The notes under the pieces are model-generated. The model was not told the origin of the DNA, searched no databases, and was given only the letters and a program-made list of their open reading frames with translations. Of a DNA stretch of 64,000 nucleotides, positions 26,001-39,242 are shown piece after piece. Numbering within the stretch: the first letter of the stretch is position 1; each line of letters opens with the position of its first letter. The stretch is taken from the NCBI GenBank assembly GCA_017163975.1, contig JAFFSR010000004.1:868001-932000 (forward strand), read 5' to 3'. This DNA comes from Anastatus disparis (taxonomy: Eukaryota > Arthropoda > Insecta > Hymenoptera > Eupelmidae). The position numbers were made by a program, and so were the translations under genes.

Positions 26001-28110
26001 CAAGCTCTCTCTTCACAAATGTGCTTTTGCCTTTTACTTTTCTCATTCTCTCTTTCTCTTGTCTATACTACGTATCTACTAATAAAACTAGTTTAACTAT
26101 ATATAAGGAGAGAGAGATGGAAAAAAGGAGGAAAACCCCCTTTGGATCCTATTGCCTATAGTTGGTATTTTTTCATTTTTGTTGTTCTCCTTTACCTTTA
26201 TTCTTTTTTTTCTGTTTCTCTGCTTGTTCTTTCTATCAAAAAAAAAAAAAAATAAGCTTTCTTATCTTTCTTTTTTTTCAAACTTCGAAAGCTTTGTTTT
26301 TCTTTACCCTCATTCTTTTAATTTGTACATACTGAACGAGAATACGCTGTATGATGCTGAATTTAGGTCACAATCGTGTTACCGGTACCCTTCTTTTTAA
26401 GAGGCTTGATGTGTACCTCAAGATTCTTTTCTTTTGAAATTTTTCTTTCGTTTTTCGTTTTTCTTTTCTTCTGGCTGTTTCCAGGCGTAGTCTCTTACCT
26501 GGTCTCATGTCGATTTTAGGTTGATTTTTTTATTTTCTTGATTTTTCATCGTTCGAATTTTCATGCCTTTCTAAAAAGAACTTTTGGGATATGAATTGGA
26601 CGTTCGCCAGGTATGAGATTGGTAGCAATTTCTTTGCGCTAAAAGTCTCAACAATAGAGAGTAATTTGAAAATTTTTTTGTTTGTAGAACGCTCAAAGAG
26701 TTTCAAAAAAAGTTTGTCGTCTTTGGAGGAAATAATTGAGTTTACGTATTTAATAATTAAAATAGATAATTCTTTGGATACTGTATAGAAAATATAACTT
26801 CCAAATACACATAATTTGTTTACTCTTCTCGAACAATTGAGAAATTATATTTAAAAGTCACATCAATTAAATTAATTTTTTATACCTTTAAAATAAAACT
26901 TTAATTCTTTTTGTGTTCCTACATATTAACCTACTTTTTTATATGATTCTTACCTTTCAACTTAAAACTCTCATATCAAATTATAAAGTTGATATTCAGT
27001 TAATTTTTCCTTCACATTATTTTTTACTGATGCATACTAAATAATCTCCGTCGATAAAGCAAGTCTTTTGCATTATTAAAATGTTACGATTCTTTAATGT
27101 ATTGCAATTTTTTTCTCCTTCGCACTGCGCACGACTAATGTACGTACATTTATTAATATATTATCTTTTAATTGAGTTGTATATTATTTTGAATACGACA
27201 TAACGTTAAATATTTAAATATTCCAATTAAAATTTATTCCTTACTCGCTTATAAAACGCGTTGATGATAAAATTTTATAAAATATTCCTTTTTTTTTTAG
27301 TTCTCGTATTATCATTTAATTTGCATTGAAAATAATAAAAAGAAAGGAAAAGAAAAGAATAACGTATAATTCACGATATAAATTACTTTTTACTGTTCAC
27401 GTACTTCAAACAACTGGAAAATGTGATATGGTATAATTTTTTAACTAATGACATACAATTTTAATTACTCCTTTCATTCTTATATATGCACTTGTGAATA
27501 TATATATATATATATATATATATTTGATTAATATGCAGGTGTAGTCATCGTTCGTACGAAGATCTTTATGATTTATTAATTCAAAAAATTGTCCTGCGCT
27601 CGTTTGCGTTTGCTTAACGGTCGAGTTGCAATTATTCACGCATAAGCTCTTTCTCTCTTCGGTAATATATCTATACTCATAACTCGCTCATAGATTCTGG
27701 ACTTCATCTGTTATTATATTTATAAAGCGCATAATCTTTGCTTTTCACCTTTTTTATAAAGGAAAGCATCAAAATTATTCGTTTACATAGATTATTTTAT
27801 TTTATCGCTTGAATATTGAATAATTAAAAGTTATTAATGAATTTTTGATTTATGTGAATTGAAAAATTATTTGATGAAAAATAACAATTGGAAATTGTCA
27901 AGGCAAAGTAAATTAACTATATTTTGATAAATACTTAAATACATTTTAAACTCATATTTACTGTTCATATTGTGGCCATCTTAACAATTAAGTTGCTTAC
28001 AAAAAACGTTTCATCCATAACATATTTAAAAGTGATTAAACATTTTCAATATTTTTTTGGAAAATTAATATTTTATGCGGTATTAATATTTAACTACAGT
28101 ATTATCTTCT
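23010..28110. other. AT-rich spacer with islands, no gene
   Basis: GC-richer islands lie at about 23,500-23,720, 24,460-24,900 and 25,540-26,160 (the last with a (GA)8 run at 25,742-25,758 and open frames of up to 88 codons on both strands that overlap one another). A polypyrimidine tract ending in CAG at 26,482-26,484 resembles a plus-strand splice acceptor, but nothing exon-like follows it. No RNA gene or recognisable protein is seen. Confidence 0.5.
27498..27523. repeat. (TA)13 microsatellite
   Basis: Uninterrupted TA run of about 26 bp. Confidence 0.93.
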
Positions 28111-28175
28111 TACCATCATTCTGTATTTCGATGTTTTGAATGTATTTACCTGGAACAAAAAATAAAATATAAAAT
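28108..28175 (-). promoter_or_regulatory. Candidate recursive-splice exon or 36-nt microexon (minus)
   Basis: Read on the minus strand, a T-rich tract (TTTTATTTTTTGTTCCAG) gives a strong 3' splice site whose AG is at 28,151-28,150. The next bases, from 28,149, are GTAAAT, so the acceptor also reconstitutes a donor (AG|GTAAAT). After 36 nt (28,149 down to 28,114) there is a second donor, GATG|GTAAGA. This acceptor, donor-like start, short exon and donor arrangement is that of recursive-splice exons. The 36 nt are open in two of three phases (VNTFKTSKYRMM, or KYIQNIEIQND), so an ordinary neuronal-type microexon is the alternative. No host gene is identified. Confidence 0.45.
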
Positions 28176-29418
28176 TAATTAATCATATGTAAGGAAACAT
28201 TTCCATTTATAATAAAAATTATATTAAATTATCATTACAAAAAATTAAATGTATTAAATAATTTTCTTTAATTCTTTTATTAAATAAATAAATTTCAAAA
28301 CACTTTGGCTGTTATATAGTATAAAAAAAATGATACAAAACTTTTATCCTAAAAAGGATTAAGAATAGTTTGCGACGTCAAAGATAAAGATGGTAACGCT
28401 CTAAAAGATTGGATCAAGATGAGAAAAGTACGTGACGTAGATCAGATTATTTTTTTTATATCTTGACTAAAGGCTATCAAAGTGCGCGCATATCGAAGGA
28501 TGCCACAGTGAAAAATTCAAATTTTTGATCAGGTATTTCTATTTAATAACGATCGGGTACACAGCAAAAAAAAGTAGCTATTTTTTGTTTTTCTCCTTTT
28601 TTTTATCGATGCACTTTTTTTACTTTTTTTTTAAATAAATGTATTAGCATACAACATAAAAGAAAATGCTTATGCATCACACAATATTTTTTCCCTCCCA
28701 TGGGTAAAATAAAGTTTGCATCGACGTCAACGTGCAAAAAATAAATACTTTCAGATAATCATTTGTGTTATTGATGATGATCATGAAAAAAATAAAGCTC
28801 ATGCAAAACTAGGACACGACGATACGATAAAAAAAAAATGAAGAAAAATTGTTATGATGATATTGCGCTTTTTTTTCTTTTTTTTGTTTGGAGATATAAA
28901 AGTTTACAAAGGAGAAGAGCTTAATTTCAAAGAAAACTTCGTTTCTACTTTAGAAGTTGAATAACTTTAAAGTTACAAAGAGCATGTAATGAAGAACCTT
29001 AAAATTTCATTAGTGATATATGAAACTTTTGTTATTCCATTTAATAATTAAAAATAGAATGTGTTTTCTTTTAATATTCCAAAATTTTAATAAACATAAT
29101 ACAATGTCATTCGCTAAATGATAGAAGTATAGAGGCCATTATATTGATTAATTATAATCTTTCTATAAAAAAAATTTATACATTTCATAGTTTATTGTTT
29201 TTTAAAGAGATAGTTTACTAATTTTATGATAAGCTGTAATATCATTAGCCATTTTAGAAAAATATTAGTTTTTTCATATTAAATTAATTTAACAAAATTA
29301 TTTTTGTTTTCAAAAAACAACATTAAGTATTATAGATTTTATTTAGAGTTAATTTTTTTAATTTACATTTTTTAATTAGATTTTACTAATTCCTGCAAAT
29401 TGATCATGATCTAAAAAG
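28176..29418. other. AT-rich spacer, no gene
   Basis: A- and T-runs with scattered GC-richer words (for example around 28,370-28,510). No open frame of note and no repeat recognised. Confidence 0.6.
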
Positions 29419-29620
29419 TGTTTTTTTTTTTTATTAAACGTTGCTGTATTTATGCTATTATTTCGATGCTGATTAGCGACGGAGGTTGTCAGTGTATTTG
29501 TAAGCAAGGCACATGTAACGTACAGTGGTGCTTGTATCAATTAGCCGAAAGCAGGGTTCGAACTCAGAACCTCAAGAATACGAATCTATTTCTCCTCCAA
29601 GTGTGCCACTGACAACCTCA
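29419..29620 (-). mobile_element. tRNA-derived SINE, family A, copy 3 (minus)
   Basis: The minus-strand body carries the family words CAAGCACCACTGTACGTTAC and CTCCGTCGCTAATCAGCATC and an A-tail (T-run at 29,421-29,432). Box B is GAGTTCGAACCC, near consensus. Box A is degraded (TGGCACACTTGG), so this copy is probably an older or inactive insertion. A 64-codon plus-strand frame crossing it is a chance frame within the SINE. Confidence 0.85.
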
Positions 29621-31392
29621 AAAGTGTTTTTTATTTTTCATGTTCATTTGGAACTTTGTTTGGCAAGTAAATACTAAGTTTTGTTAAATAAATTATTTTT
29701 TATTTAACTTTTAGAAATTTTTTTGGATCACAGGAAAAAAATATAGATAAGTAAGAAAATAATTTAAGGTATATTTTAAAAGACTCCCTTATTAGATATT
29801 TACTATGAACCTTATGTGTAAATATAAGTATAATTTTTTAATTGTTTAAATTAATTTGAAATTTAATAAATTCATTCGATTCATTAATTAATGTAACATC
29901 AATAATAAGACCTAAAAACATAATGGCTTTAATGTAACCTTTTGAATATTACAAAATTTTAATACTCTCCAGAGCCAGATGGTGCTTCCAATGAAAACAA
30001 ATACGGTTATTTAATAGAAAATACGTGTTTGTAAATACTTTGAAAATATTGATATTTCCATTGGAAATTGTTACTTCCAATTGTTTTATTTTTATTGTAC
30101 AATACGTGTCAGTTTCGCATTAACTTTTGTAAACATCACTGAATATTCATAGATCCTTTTTTTTCTTTCTCTCTCTCCAATTTCAAGAGGAAACAAATAA
30201 ACATTTTCTACGTTATATGAGAACTTCAAACAGAATGAAAAATTATTGTTATGACGTTTTAACGATGCTTTACAATGTCCTTTATTATCTATGATAAAGA
30301 ATGTTATTTTTACGAAAAATTGCTTTTTTTATTTTTTAATTTTTAATCGTTTTTATTTATTAAATTTCATTTATATCACATACCAAATGAATTGATACAT
30401 TTAATAAATATTTAAATTAATAATGAATTCAAGCAAATAATTTACATTGATGTGGATAATATTAGAATTAAAGTGATATTAACATTTTCATTTTATCCAA
30501 AAAACAGAGAAATAACACGAGAGAAATATTTATCACATGGTTTTTCCACGCAATCGCGTTTACTCCTCCTTATATATAACCTTATACTTACGTATATACC
30601 CTTTGGTGGATATATATATATGTTGGAGGGCGCATAAGCAAAATGAAAATAGCTTCGTTTATTATTTAAGCTGAAACAATAAATGGCTAGGAGATGAGAC
30701 TTTAGGATATAGAGAAAGAGAAGAAGAGAAGAAAAATTCAGTGAGAAAGCTAGCACGTAGAATATAAGCGAGTCTGTTGAATTTTTATAGAAAGATTCCA
30801 TAGTACCCAATGTTTCATATACAACAGACGAGAAAAACTCTTCCCCTATAATAATTATTATTATTGCTATATGTTTGTGTATTTATACATACCCTAAGAA
30901 GCTAAGTTCTCTTTTAAATATTAATTAGTAGAAATCTTCGTTCTTGACAATTAAGTATCATGTGAAGAATTTTTTAAGAGAGCCTTTATGCTTTGAGTTG
31001 ATTTCCCAATTTGTTCACATTTCAAACTACACAATTTAAGCTGATGTAAAATATCGACATTACGATTTCCCAAATTTAAAAAAAAATATCTTTATATTAC
31101 AGCTTATTTCTATTTTGATTAATAAAAAGCATAATGTAGAGATATTTGGCAAGTTTTTGAATGAAGATTAAAAATTCGGAAAATTGAAATTTCGGTAACT
31201 ATTTATTAAATGTATACCTTATTACATCGCCATAATTTCATAAAATTTCTTTGATATTTTAAATGCATGACATTAATTTTGCTTCAAACACTTATGTAAC
31301 GTTAACGTTTGAACGTTACAATAAATAATATTAAAAATTAATTACGATTAATCAAATAATAACATAAAGTTCATTGCGGACTATAGTAACAG
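29621..31392. other. AT-rich spacer, no gene
   Basis: A GC-richer, purine-rich patch at 30,520-30,840 opens a 105-codon minus frame of low complexity. A perfect 9-bp inverted repeat (TGTAACGTT and AACGTTACA, 8-bp spacer) lies near 31,295-31,322. Nothing else is recognised. Confidence 0.55.
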
Positions 31393-31598
31393 TCGAGGTC
31401 TCAGTGGCTCAGCTGTATAGAGCGATAGGTTCGTAATCTCGAGGATTCGAGTTCGAATCCCGCTCTCGGCTGTCATTTAATACAAGCACCACTGTACGTT
31501 ACATGTACTTTGTTTATAAACACACTGAAAACCTCCGTCGCTTCTTAGCATCGCCACCGATAGTATAAATACAGCGACGTTAATAAAAAAAAAATAAA
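31393..31598 (+). mobile_element. tRNA-derived SINE, family A, copy 4 (plus)
   Basis: Box A TGGCTCAGCTGT (31,405-31,416) and box B GAGTTCGAATCC (31,449-31,460) head the usual body (AAGCACCACTGTACGTTAC, CTCCGTCGCTTCTTAGCATC) and end in TTAATAAAAAAAAAATAAA. Box B is perfect. The body has small deletions relative to copy 1. Confidence 0.88.
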
Positions 31599-34500
31599 TT
31601 GTTAAATATTCGCCATGGTTTTTTTGCAGAGAGTATAAAATGCAAAATCTATAATACAACAATCACTTTTAAACACTACTTTTAACATTAATAGACTATT
31701 GAAATTTTCACAAAAAAATTATATGATTTCTTGGTTGAGCGCAGGACACCTAGTATCCCATGTGCTTAACATGCAGGCTCAATCGATGCATATACTATTG
31801 CGAGTGAAACCAAAGTTAATTAAACTTTTTTTAAATTCTTAGCACCTCCTATTTTTAAAGAATGCAGTAAAGTCCACGCAAAGATGATTTAATATTTAAA
31901 AATTAATTTTTTTTTTTAATTATAAATACATTATTTTATGTTATATAAATAATAAAGAATGGCTGGTAGTTAGGTCGTGAGAAGCTGTTGGAGCATTAGT
32001 CATTGTAAAACTTTTATTCATTTATTTTTCTTTAATATTACAAAAAATTTTTTACATTTTAAAAGTATTTGAAATTAATTTTTATGATTTATGTGTACGC
32101 ACACCATTGACTTTACGTTTCAAATCTTTTTAGACAATAATGAATTTATTTTGAATTTAATATTTACTTCTCTAGTCGTTTTTTTTGCAAATATTTATGG
32201 TTGTTCATGATTTGTATTCGTTACTGACAGTCGCAAAACTTAAGCAAACATCAAAAAAGGGCGAAAAAAAAGCTGCAAAATAAATAAAATTCGCAACTAA
32301 GTTAGATTTACGATCATGGACCATAAAAAAAAATGTTTTACGAGCCTAGATTTTTAAACACTTGTTCTGTTTACGAATTTTAGTTTTTTTATTTTTTACT
32401 TTTTTTTAGGATGTATTTTTTGTTAATGACTGTATTTTGTAGCTGCACTATCAATCATAGTACAGTTGATTAAAAAATACGCATGTTCCTATGAATATAT
32501 GCAAAAGTCATGATAATATAATAAAAAGTTTTCAGTTTTAAACTTTTGTTTGAAGAAATTTCGGAAAATTATAAACGATGATTGATGAAAATACTTTTAT
32601 TTTACAAAATAAAATTGTAATCCTTAAGTGGTAGTACATTTATTAAATTTTTATTTGAAAAAAAAATTATTATTTAAATCATTTTTATTGTATGGAAAAA
32701 TAAATTGTGAATATGTATAGCTAAACAATAAGAACGTAATTTATACGAAAAGTTTTCTATAATCTTGTATTTACAAGCGTTAAAACATCGAATTATTAAA
32801 AAAAATAACAAAGCTTGAAAAATCAAATTTCTAAAATGTATTATTATTTTCAATTTTTCTTGGTAACTCTCAGTGCTGTTGACATATCTCCAAAATAAAT
32901 TACATATTTAAAAAAAAATATTATTTACAGTTATAAAAATTCATAAAAATAAATATATATAATAATTTTCACAAGTTTATGTTTCATTTGTCCATTATAT
33001 GAAAAAGTACACTTTAGTATAATAACAAACACACCAACTGGTTAAGTAAATATTTCCACAAATTTCATATAAATTTGTAAATGCGCATATTAATTAAACT
33101 TTATGCTGTGTTGATGTGTCCTATGCAAGTATTTTGTATCTCCATTAGTAATGAATAATAAATAAATTATTTTGAAAATAACATTTACATATATGTAACG
33201 CACGATATATGAAACCAAAGTACAGAAAAAAATAAGGTTAAATGTAAATAGAGAAACTGATATTTTCAATTAAAGATGGGCAAACGTTAGTTCATAAAAT
33301 TGAAAGGAAAACGTGGATTGGTAAAATGATATCCCTTTTGTATACATCTCCTATGACTTTGACTATATATTTATATAGCGACAAAATGTAATTTCAATGC
33401 TCACCAGGTTTAAACAAGAGGGGGTGACTGAATATTCAGAAAAGGATACATTAAACCGCATCGGAGGTTCGCTGTACTACTCTTACAAAACGTTATGGTA
33501 CACTGATCTCATTGAATTCTGATATCTTTGGTAATATTTAACGACAATTTCCATATACAATAAAATTTCTATAATAATGCATTGAAAGAATAAGAAGCTT
33601 TCAAATTATCTTTTCTCTTACATGTTCTGGAATAAATTGATACTTAAGAAATTCAGGTAAACATTCATCTTTTTAATTTTCTTTAAAATAAACATTTTAT
33701 ATTATATAACGTTATTTATTAACATTGATTGAATGGATAGGAAATAAAATTCTATTAACTTTGGCAATTTATAAGCCCGTAATGACTTTGATTTCAAGCC
33801 AAAACAAACAAACAATTGAAATTCTATTCAATCCTTTTCTTCTCTAATAAAAGATCAAATACTAAAATAAAATACAAAAAAATATTGTAAATTTTTACTT
33901 GGCACTGTATATTACCTGTGACTATATATAACATTTACTTGGATACTACAAAGATAAAGAGAGAATAAAAAGGGTCGATTCTTTGATATAAAAAGAAAAA
34001 TTTATTGCCTTTAGAACCATCACCTGAACTTAAAAGACTTTTGGCCTTCTTTTATTTTTTTTTGGTAAAAAAAGAGCCTTTATCTCGAAACTATATTTGA
34101 AAAACAATAAGAAGAACTAAAGAATCTAAAAAATCGCCGAAAATTTTTTTCCTTGGTCAAAATTACATCTCAAGAGACTTGGACTCAAAGTCGAACGTTT
34201 TGGGCGAGGTTAAAAAAGAAGAGAAATAGAGAAAGAGAGAAAGGGAGTAAAAAGGAAGCTCTTTAGATTTTGGGTATAAGTTTCTAGGTCGGTCCGCTTA
34301 ACGACCTCAGTGCTACTTAAGGATGTATGAAATCGTACACCGCAATGCGAGTATATACTTTGGCTCTTACAAAAGAGAAAGAAACCCCTTTCCTTCTCTC
34401 TCTATCCTTGGAAACTAGTAATACTAAAGCTTGTATTTAGTATGCCATTTGTAGGAAGTGAAAATTGTATTATTCTCAACAGCGGCAAATTAATGTGGAG

Positions 34501-37162
34501 TCGTAAACTTTGTAATCAAAGGTTATTATTTAAGATATTGTTTTATAGTATAGCTGACAAAATTTTAGTTTTATTTTAGCATTTATTGTTTTATTTTATT
34601 GGAACAATAATATATATCAAATTTTCAACTTTTCCAAATTATCTGATAATAAAGTAAGTTATGAATAAAAAATAAATCTAATTGGTCACTATTTGGTTTT
34701 GATCTTTAATTACGTTTAATTTTTTGAAAATTAATACAAATCCTTGAATCATCAGTAATAATGTGAAAAAAGTGAAATTAATGGATTATAAATTGAGTAA
34801 ATGTATTTTTATACCAATTATCGAACGGAAAATTCAATAATTACTCTTTATAAAAAATTTTTAAACAAACAAGTAATTACTGCTGATATCAAATAATAAG
34901 TATTGGTAAAAATTAAAAGCTTTATTGACTTTCAAACTTTTTTACATAAATCCGTATATTCTCTACCCTGATTAAATTTAAGTTTGAATAGATCAATTAT
35001 TGAATAATTTTATAATTTTATAAATAAAAAAAAATTTTCTATGATAAATATTTATATATTTAGTTTATTAGACTTCGAAGACATTTTTATAAAGATTTGA
35101 CATATTTTTCAAATAGTGACTATTGCCACCAATCAAGGCCAATAAATTGTTAAAAGTCAATAACCACTTTTAAAAAAAATCATAAATTGACCTTTTACTA
35201 TTTTGACTTTTTATTTTAAAAATATCAATATTTCAGAGATAAAAAGCTTTCCTTTTCTTAATGATGGCAATCAAAAAAAAATAAAAATCATTTTAGAATA
35301 TTTTAGTAATAATAATAAATATTCTTCGTAGTAGTTTAGAAAAGCAAACCATTCTTTGTAAGCATTTGGTTATTAAACCAAAAAAAATAGTAAAAAAGTG
35401 TAGTACAATTACATGATCACATTAATAGTCGGAACTTGAAATATTTTTAAACATACAACAAATTCCTCCATCCAATTTCTCTGTTTACTTTTCCGCAGGC
35501 CCACCATCAAAGTTATTTGCAAATTTACGAACACACACATATATGCATCCACTGTATATACATTAACGCACATGCCTGCGGTGATTTGTTGTTGGAAAAT
35601 TGGTAAATCTGTTTCGGAGATTGACGCTATGCACGACCTTAACTTGGCTTTTGTTATTGCGAAAATACAATGCTAATGTGTATATTATGGTATTAAATAA
35701 GCTCAAGCTTTTATCCCCTAATGATAATACAGATTTTGTTTACCAATTATGCAACTATTTTACTATGGAATCATTATCTTTGCACATTTTTTTTCTTCTA
35801 TATTTGAACTTATGGTGAGATGAATATGTGAATAAAGTGTGCTTGAAAGCATAACTGAAGAAAATCTTTATATTACAGACAATAGCTTTTCAATCAGAAT
35901 AGAATAGTTTCAGGCTTTTATTGAGCTTTAATCTGTTTATAAAACATAAACTGAATCATTTAGTATTTCGAATATTACAAAGCTCTATGATAGTTTTTTT
36001 ATAGAATGTTTATCTGATATTTTAAGTTAAAAATCAATTGAATATTGCGAAAATAATTTTATTATTTATGTTAAAATAATAATATATTCATGAAAAAACA
36101 AAGCTGAAAAATAATAATTAGCGTTATTGGTTGTAAAAAAAGTAAGGAATAATTTTATTTCAATTTATACTAAATAAGAGAGTTATGAAAATAACATAAA
36201 CAGTTCAACCTCTAAATAACGATAGCAAAACAACAACAAAAAGTATAAAATTACATTTATGTAAATAACACGCAATATAGTACATATATATCGTGAATAT
36301 GCATAAATAAGAATTAAAGGAATGAAAAGGAAAAGTGGAGCGAGAGTGTATACCGCATGGTTTTAAATTTTATGCATGCATATTTATGTACAGCTCATAT
36401 AAGAATAAGAGAATATCTAAATTTTTTCACTGCACGAATATGAGAATACGTTTTTAAAATAAACTAAACGACAAACGCCAACAACATCAATTAAACCATT
36501 ATGTCGATAAAATGGTCTTAAACAAGAAAATTATACAATTTTTTCTTACTTCCTCCTCCTTTTTTCCTTCTCCTCTCACTTTAATTTTTACGACCCACAT
36601 ATACGGCCGAGAGACTTGATATCTTAAGGTACACGCTATATTGTATACAGAACTAGATATACGTACGTATGTATAAAAAAACTTGTAATGAACTCTGTCA
36701 CTTACTGTACAATGCTGCAGGTGTTTTGATATGCAGAGAGTGACCACTATTTGCTTACTATCTCTAGAGATGTTAAATGTGGCAATTCCCTTGGGTTTGT
36801 AAACCGATTGAGCTTACGATTACAGAGCAAAAAGGAATAAAACGTGGATATTCTACAGTCTTGTTTTGATTTTTTCATTTTTTATAATTTGAGAATACTT
36901 TGGCTTCGTATTGCTTTTATAAAAATTCTTTATTTTTTCTTATTAAGAAAAAGTGATGTGTGAAGATTTCTAAAGATACATAGAAATCTCAAACATTTTA
37001 AGGTATCATCTCTAAAAACTAAATGTAATAAATAAGCTATAAACAAAATAACAATAATTTAGGATAGAGTAATTCAAGCTCATTCAGTTAATTCAAGTCT
37101 GAAAGTATAAGGAAGAGCACAGAATAAGGAACTTATTATAATTGTAAAAATTATTTCTGTGT
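31599..37162. other. AT-rich spacer with islands, no gene
   Basis: GC-richer patches lie at about 33,300-33,490, 34,190-34,450 and 36,330-36,750. A plus-strand acceptor-like tract ends in CAG at 35,496-35,498 and is followed by an open stretch of about 35 codons, but no donor of quality follows and the residues are not exon-like. The 8-mer CCGCAGGC at 35,494 is repeated inverted near 35,575. No gene is supported. Confidence 0.5.
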
Positions 37163-37360
37163 GGAGATCGTCAGTGGCTCACTTAGTAGAGCGTTGGCTT
37201 CTTGATCTCGAGGATCCGAGTTCGAATCTCGCTCTCGGCTGATTGACACAAGCACCTCTGTACGTTACATGTGCTGAAGTTCACAAACACACTGGCAACC
37301 TCCGTCATTAATTAGCATCGTAACGATATCATAAATACAACGACGTTAAATAAAAAAAAT
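37163..37360 (+). mobile_element. tRNA-derived SINE, family A, copy 5 (plus)
   Basis: Box A TGGCTCACTTAG (37,175-37,186), box B GAGTTCGAATCT (37,218-37,229), body with CTGTACGTTACATGTGCTG and CTCCGTCATTAATTAGCATC, tail GTTAAATAAAAAAAA. Both boxes carry one or more changes from consensus, so Pol III activity is less likely than for copies 1 and 4. Confidence 0.87.
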
Positions 37361-39240
37361 TATAATTGTGCTTGTCATGGAGATTGCCTTCTTTAATTTT
37401 TAACAATTTTTATTTTGTGCATTATTTTAATTATACGGAATTATTCAGACACACGCATAGTTAAATTAAATTTTTAATGTGTGAATGACCGTAAGTATTA
37501 TGTTAATAATTTAATGTTTATGAAATATAACGATTTTTCTTAAAATTAATCTTTATTTTATTTTGAATAGTTCTTGATTTTTGTAAAAAGTAATTCAGTA
37601 TAATTCTACAACACACGCAAGAGATATTGTTTAAAAATAAATAATTCATTTTAAACTTAATTAATATAATTTATATAGATGCATTTATGAACTATTAATT
37701 ACATTATTATTATATAAGTTAAACTAGTTGGATAGATATAGATATATATTTGTTTATCTTGCACAATGTTATTGTATTACACGCTATTATAAAGTTAATA
37801 ATACTAATGTTTCAAATAATGCTGTACATAAAGTGGTATCATGCTAAATAATCTTACCGTTAACAATGTTGCACATCAAGTTGTGTATTAAAGTAAGTAA
37901 TATCATAATTGGAGAGATCAAAAAGACACGTGAATTAACAGTATTTATTTTTATGTTAGTTTTCTCAAGATAACAGTTGACAATTTGACGAGGAAGCGTT
38001 TCGCTCAATGATGCAAAATAGGTAATTTAAATGATAATGCATAAAATAGGTTCTTTTGTGTGAAAGCTGATAAAAATGACGTAGAAAAATTAATTATTTT
38101 TATGAAATTTTGAAAATTAATAATTGAAAATCTATTTAATAATTAAGCTGAATTAATAATTTAATGTGCATTAATTTTGAACGCAGTATCGATTTTGTAA
38201 CATTTAGCTAAAAAATAAAAAAGCAATAAAAAAATTTAACAACTAAAATGAAAAATTTTTTTATGAAAACGATAAATAAATAAAATTCATGAAGATCTAA
38301 TCTTAAAATTGTTTCCCGTTAAAATAATTATCGTTGAGAACGAAAAAAAAGGAGAAAAAAAAATAACGCGCCACAAGCACTATTTTAATAAAATAATCAA
38401 GCAGTAACGTTTGCCATCGCAACGTTTACTATTTTTGTTTTCAATCTCCCTTGGGCTCATGTGGCTTCAGAATTACAGTTGTTTCCGGCTCGTTGACACA
38501 ATTGGAAAAAAGTGGATTGCTATACCGCGCTCTCACACCGATCATGGTGACCACATATAAACGTGTATAGAATAGAAAGATCACACTGTGTTACCTCCTG
38601 CCGAGATAAAAAAAAAAGAATCATGATAAATTTTACTGGATGCCCGTGGAAACATTTTCATCCAGTTCTTTTATCGTTTTTTTTTTGGTAAATAGTTTAC
38701 AAATACGTCATAGATTTTATGATTTCGAGAATTTATTGGTTAAAAGTAAAATCTTTTTTAATTTTTGCGATAACGTTTAATTTAGAATCAACTTCAATTG
38801 AATTTATGGCTCTATCGTAATTTTTTTATATTATTTTGTTAAATTATATTGAAAACTTTTATGGAACAATGAGAAATAATTTTATAAATCATTTTATAAA
38901 TACTTCTTATTATTGCATAAAAGTTTATTTTTATTGATCTCTGTTATTAATTTAAAAAATTTATTTGAATCACAGTTATTTTATAAACTTGAATTCTTTT
39001 AATATTTTGTAATATTTATTGCTATAATTAACTTTTTATCCAGAACATTTTTTTAATCACATCATTTGTAATAAATACAGTAAGTATGCACATAAAGTAC
39101 ACTAAAAAATAATGTTAATATTGTACATCCTGAAATAAGAATTTTTTTTAGATTTCTTGAAAGAAATATTAAAGCTTTTGAATAATTTATTATTTCACAA
39201 ATATTCGTCCAGTTATTCAGCTGTTTTTCATCAATCTGAT
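37361..39240. other. AT-rich spacer, one GC-richer island
   Basis: Mostly A/T-runs. The stretch 38,440-38,560 is clearly richer in GC (around GTTTCCGGCTCGTTGACAC and TATACCGCGCTCTCACACCG) and could be a regulatory element. No gene is recognised. Confidence 0.55.
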
Positions 39241-39242
39241 GT

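Noticed and set aside
26480..26520. Minus-strand CCAG|GTAAGA (CTCTTACCTGG on plus) as a ratchet point
   Set aside because: The donor half is good, but the sequence upstream on the minus strand (CGACATGAGACCAG) lacks a polypyrimidine tract.
30493..30810. 105-codon minus-strand frame
   Set aside because: Composed of F/L/Y runs from purine-rich DNA and overlapped by an opposite-strand frame.
30841..30860. ATTATT-type short repeats as a satellite
   Set aside because: Only a few units; ordinary AT-rich simple sequence.
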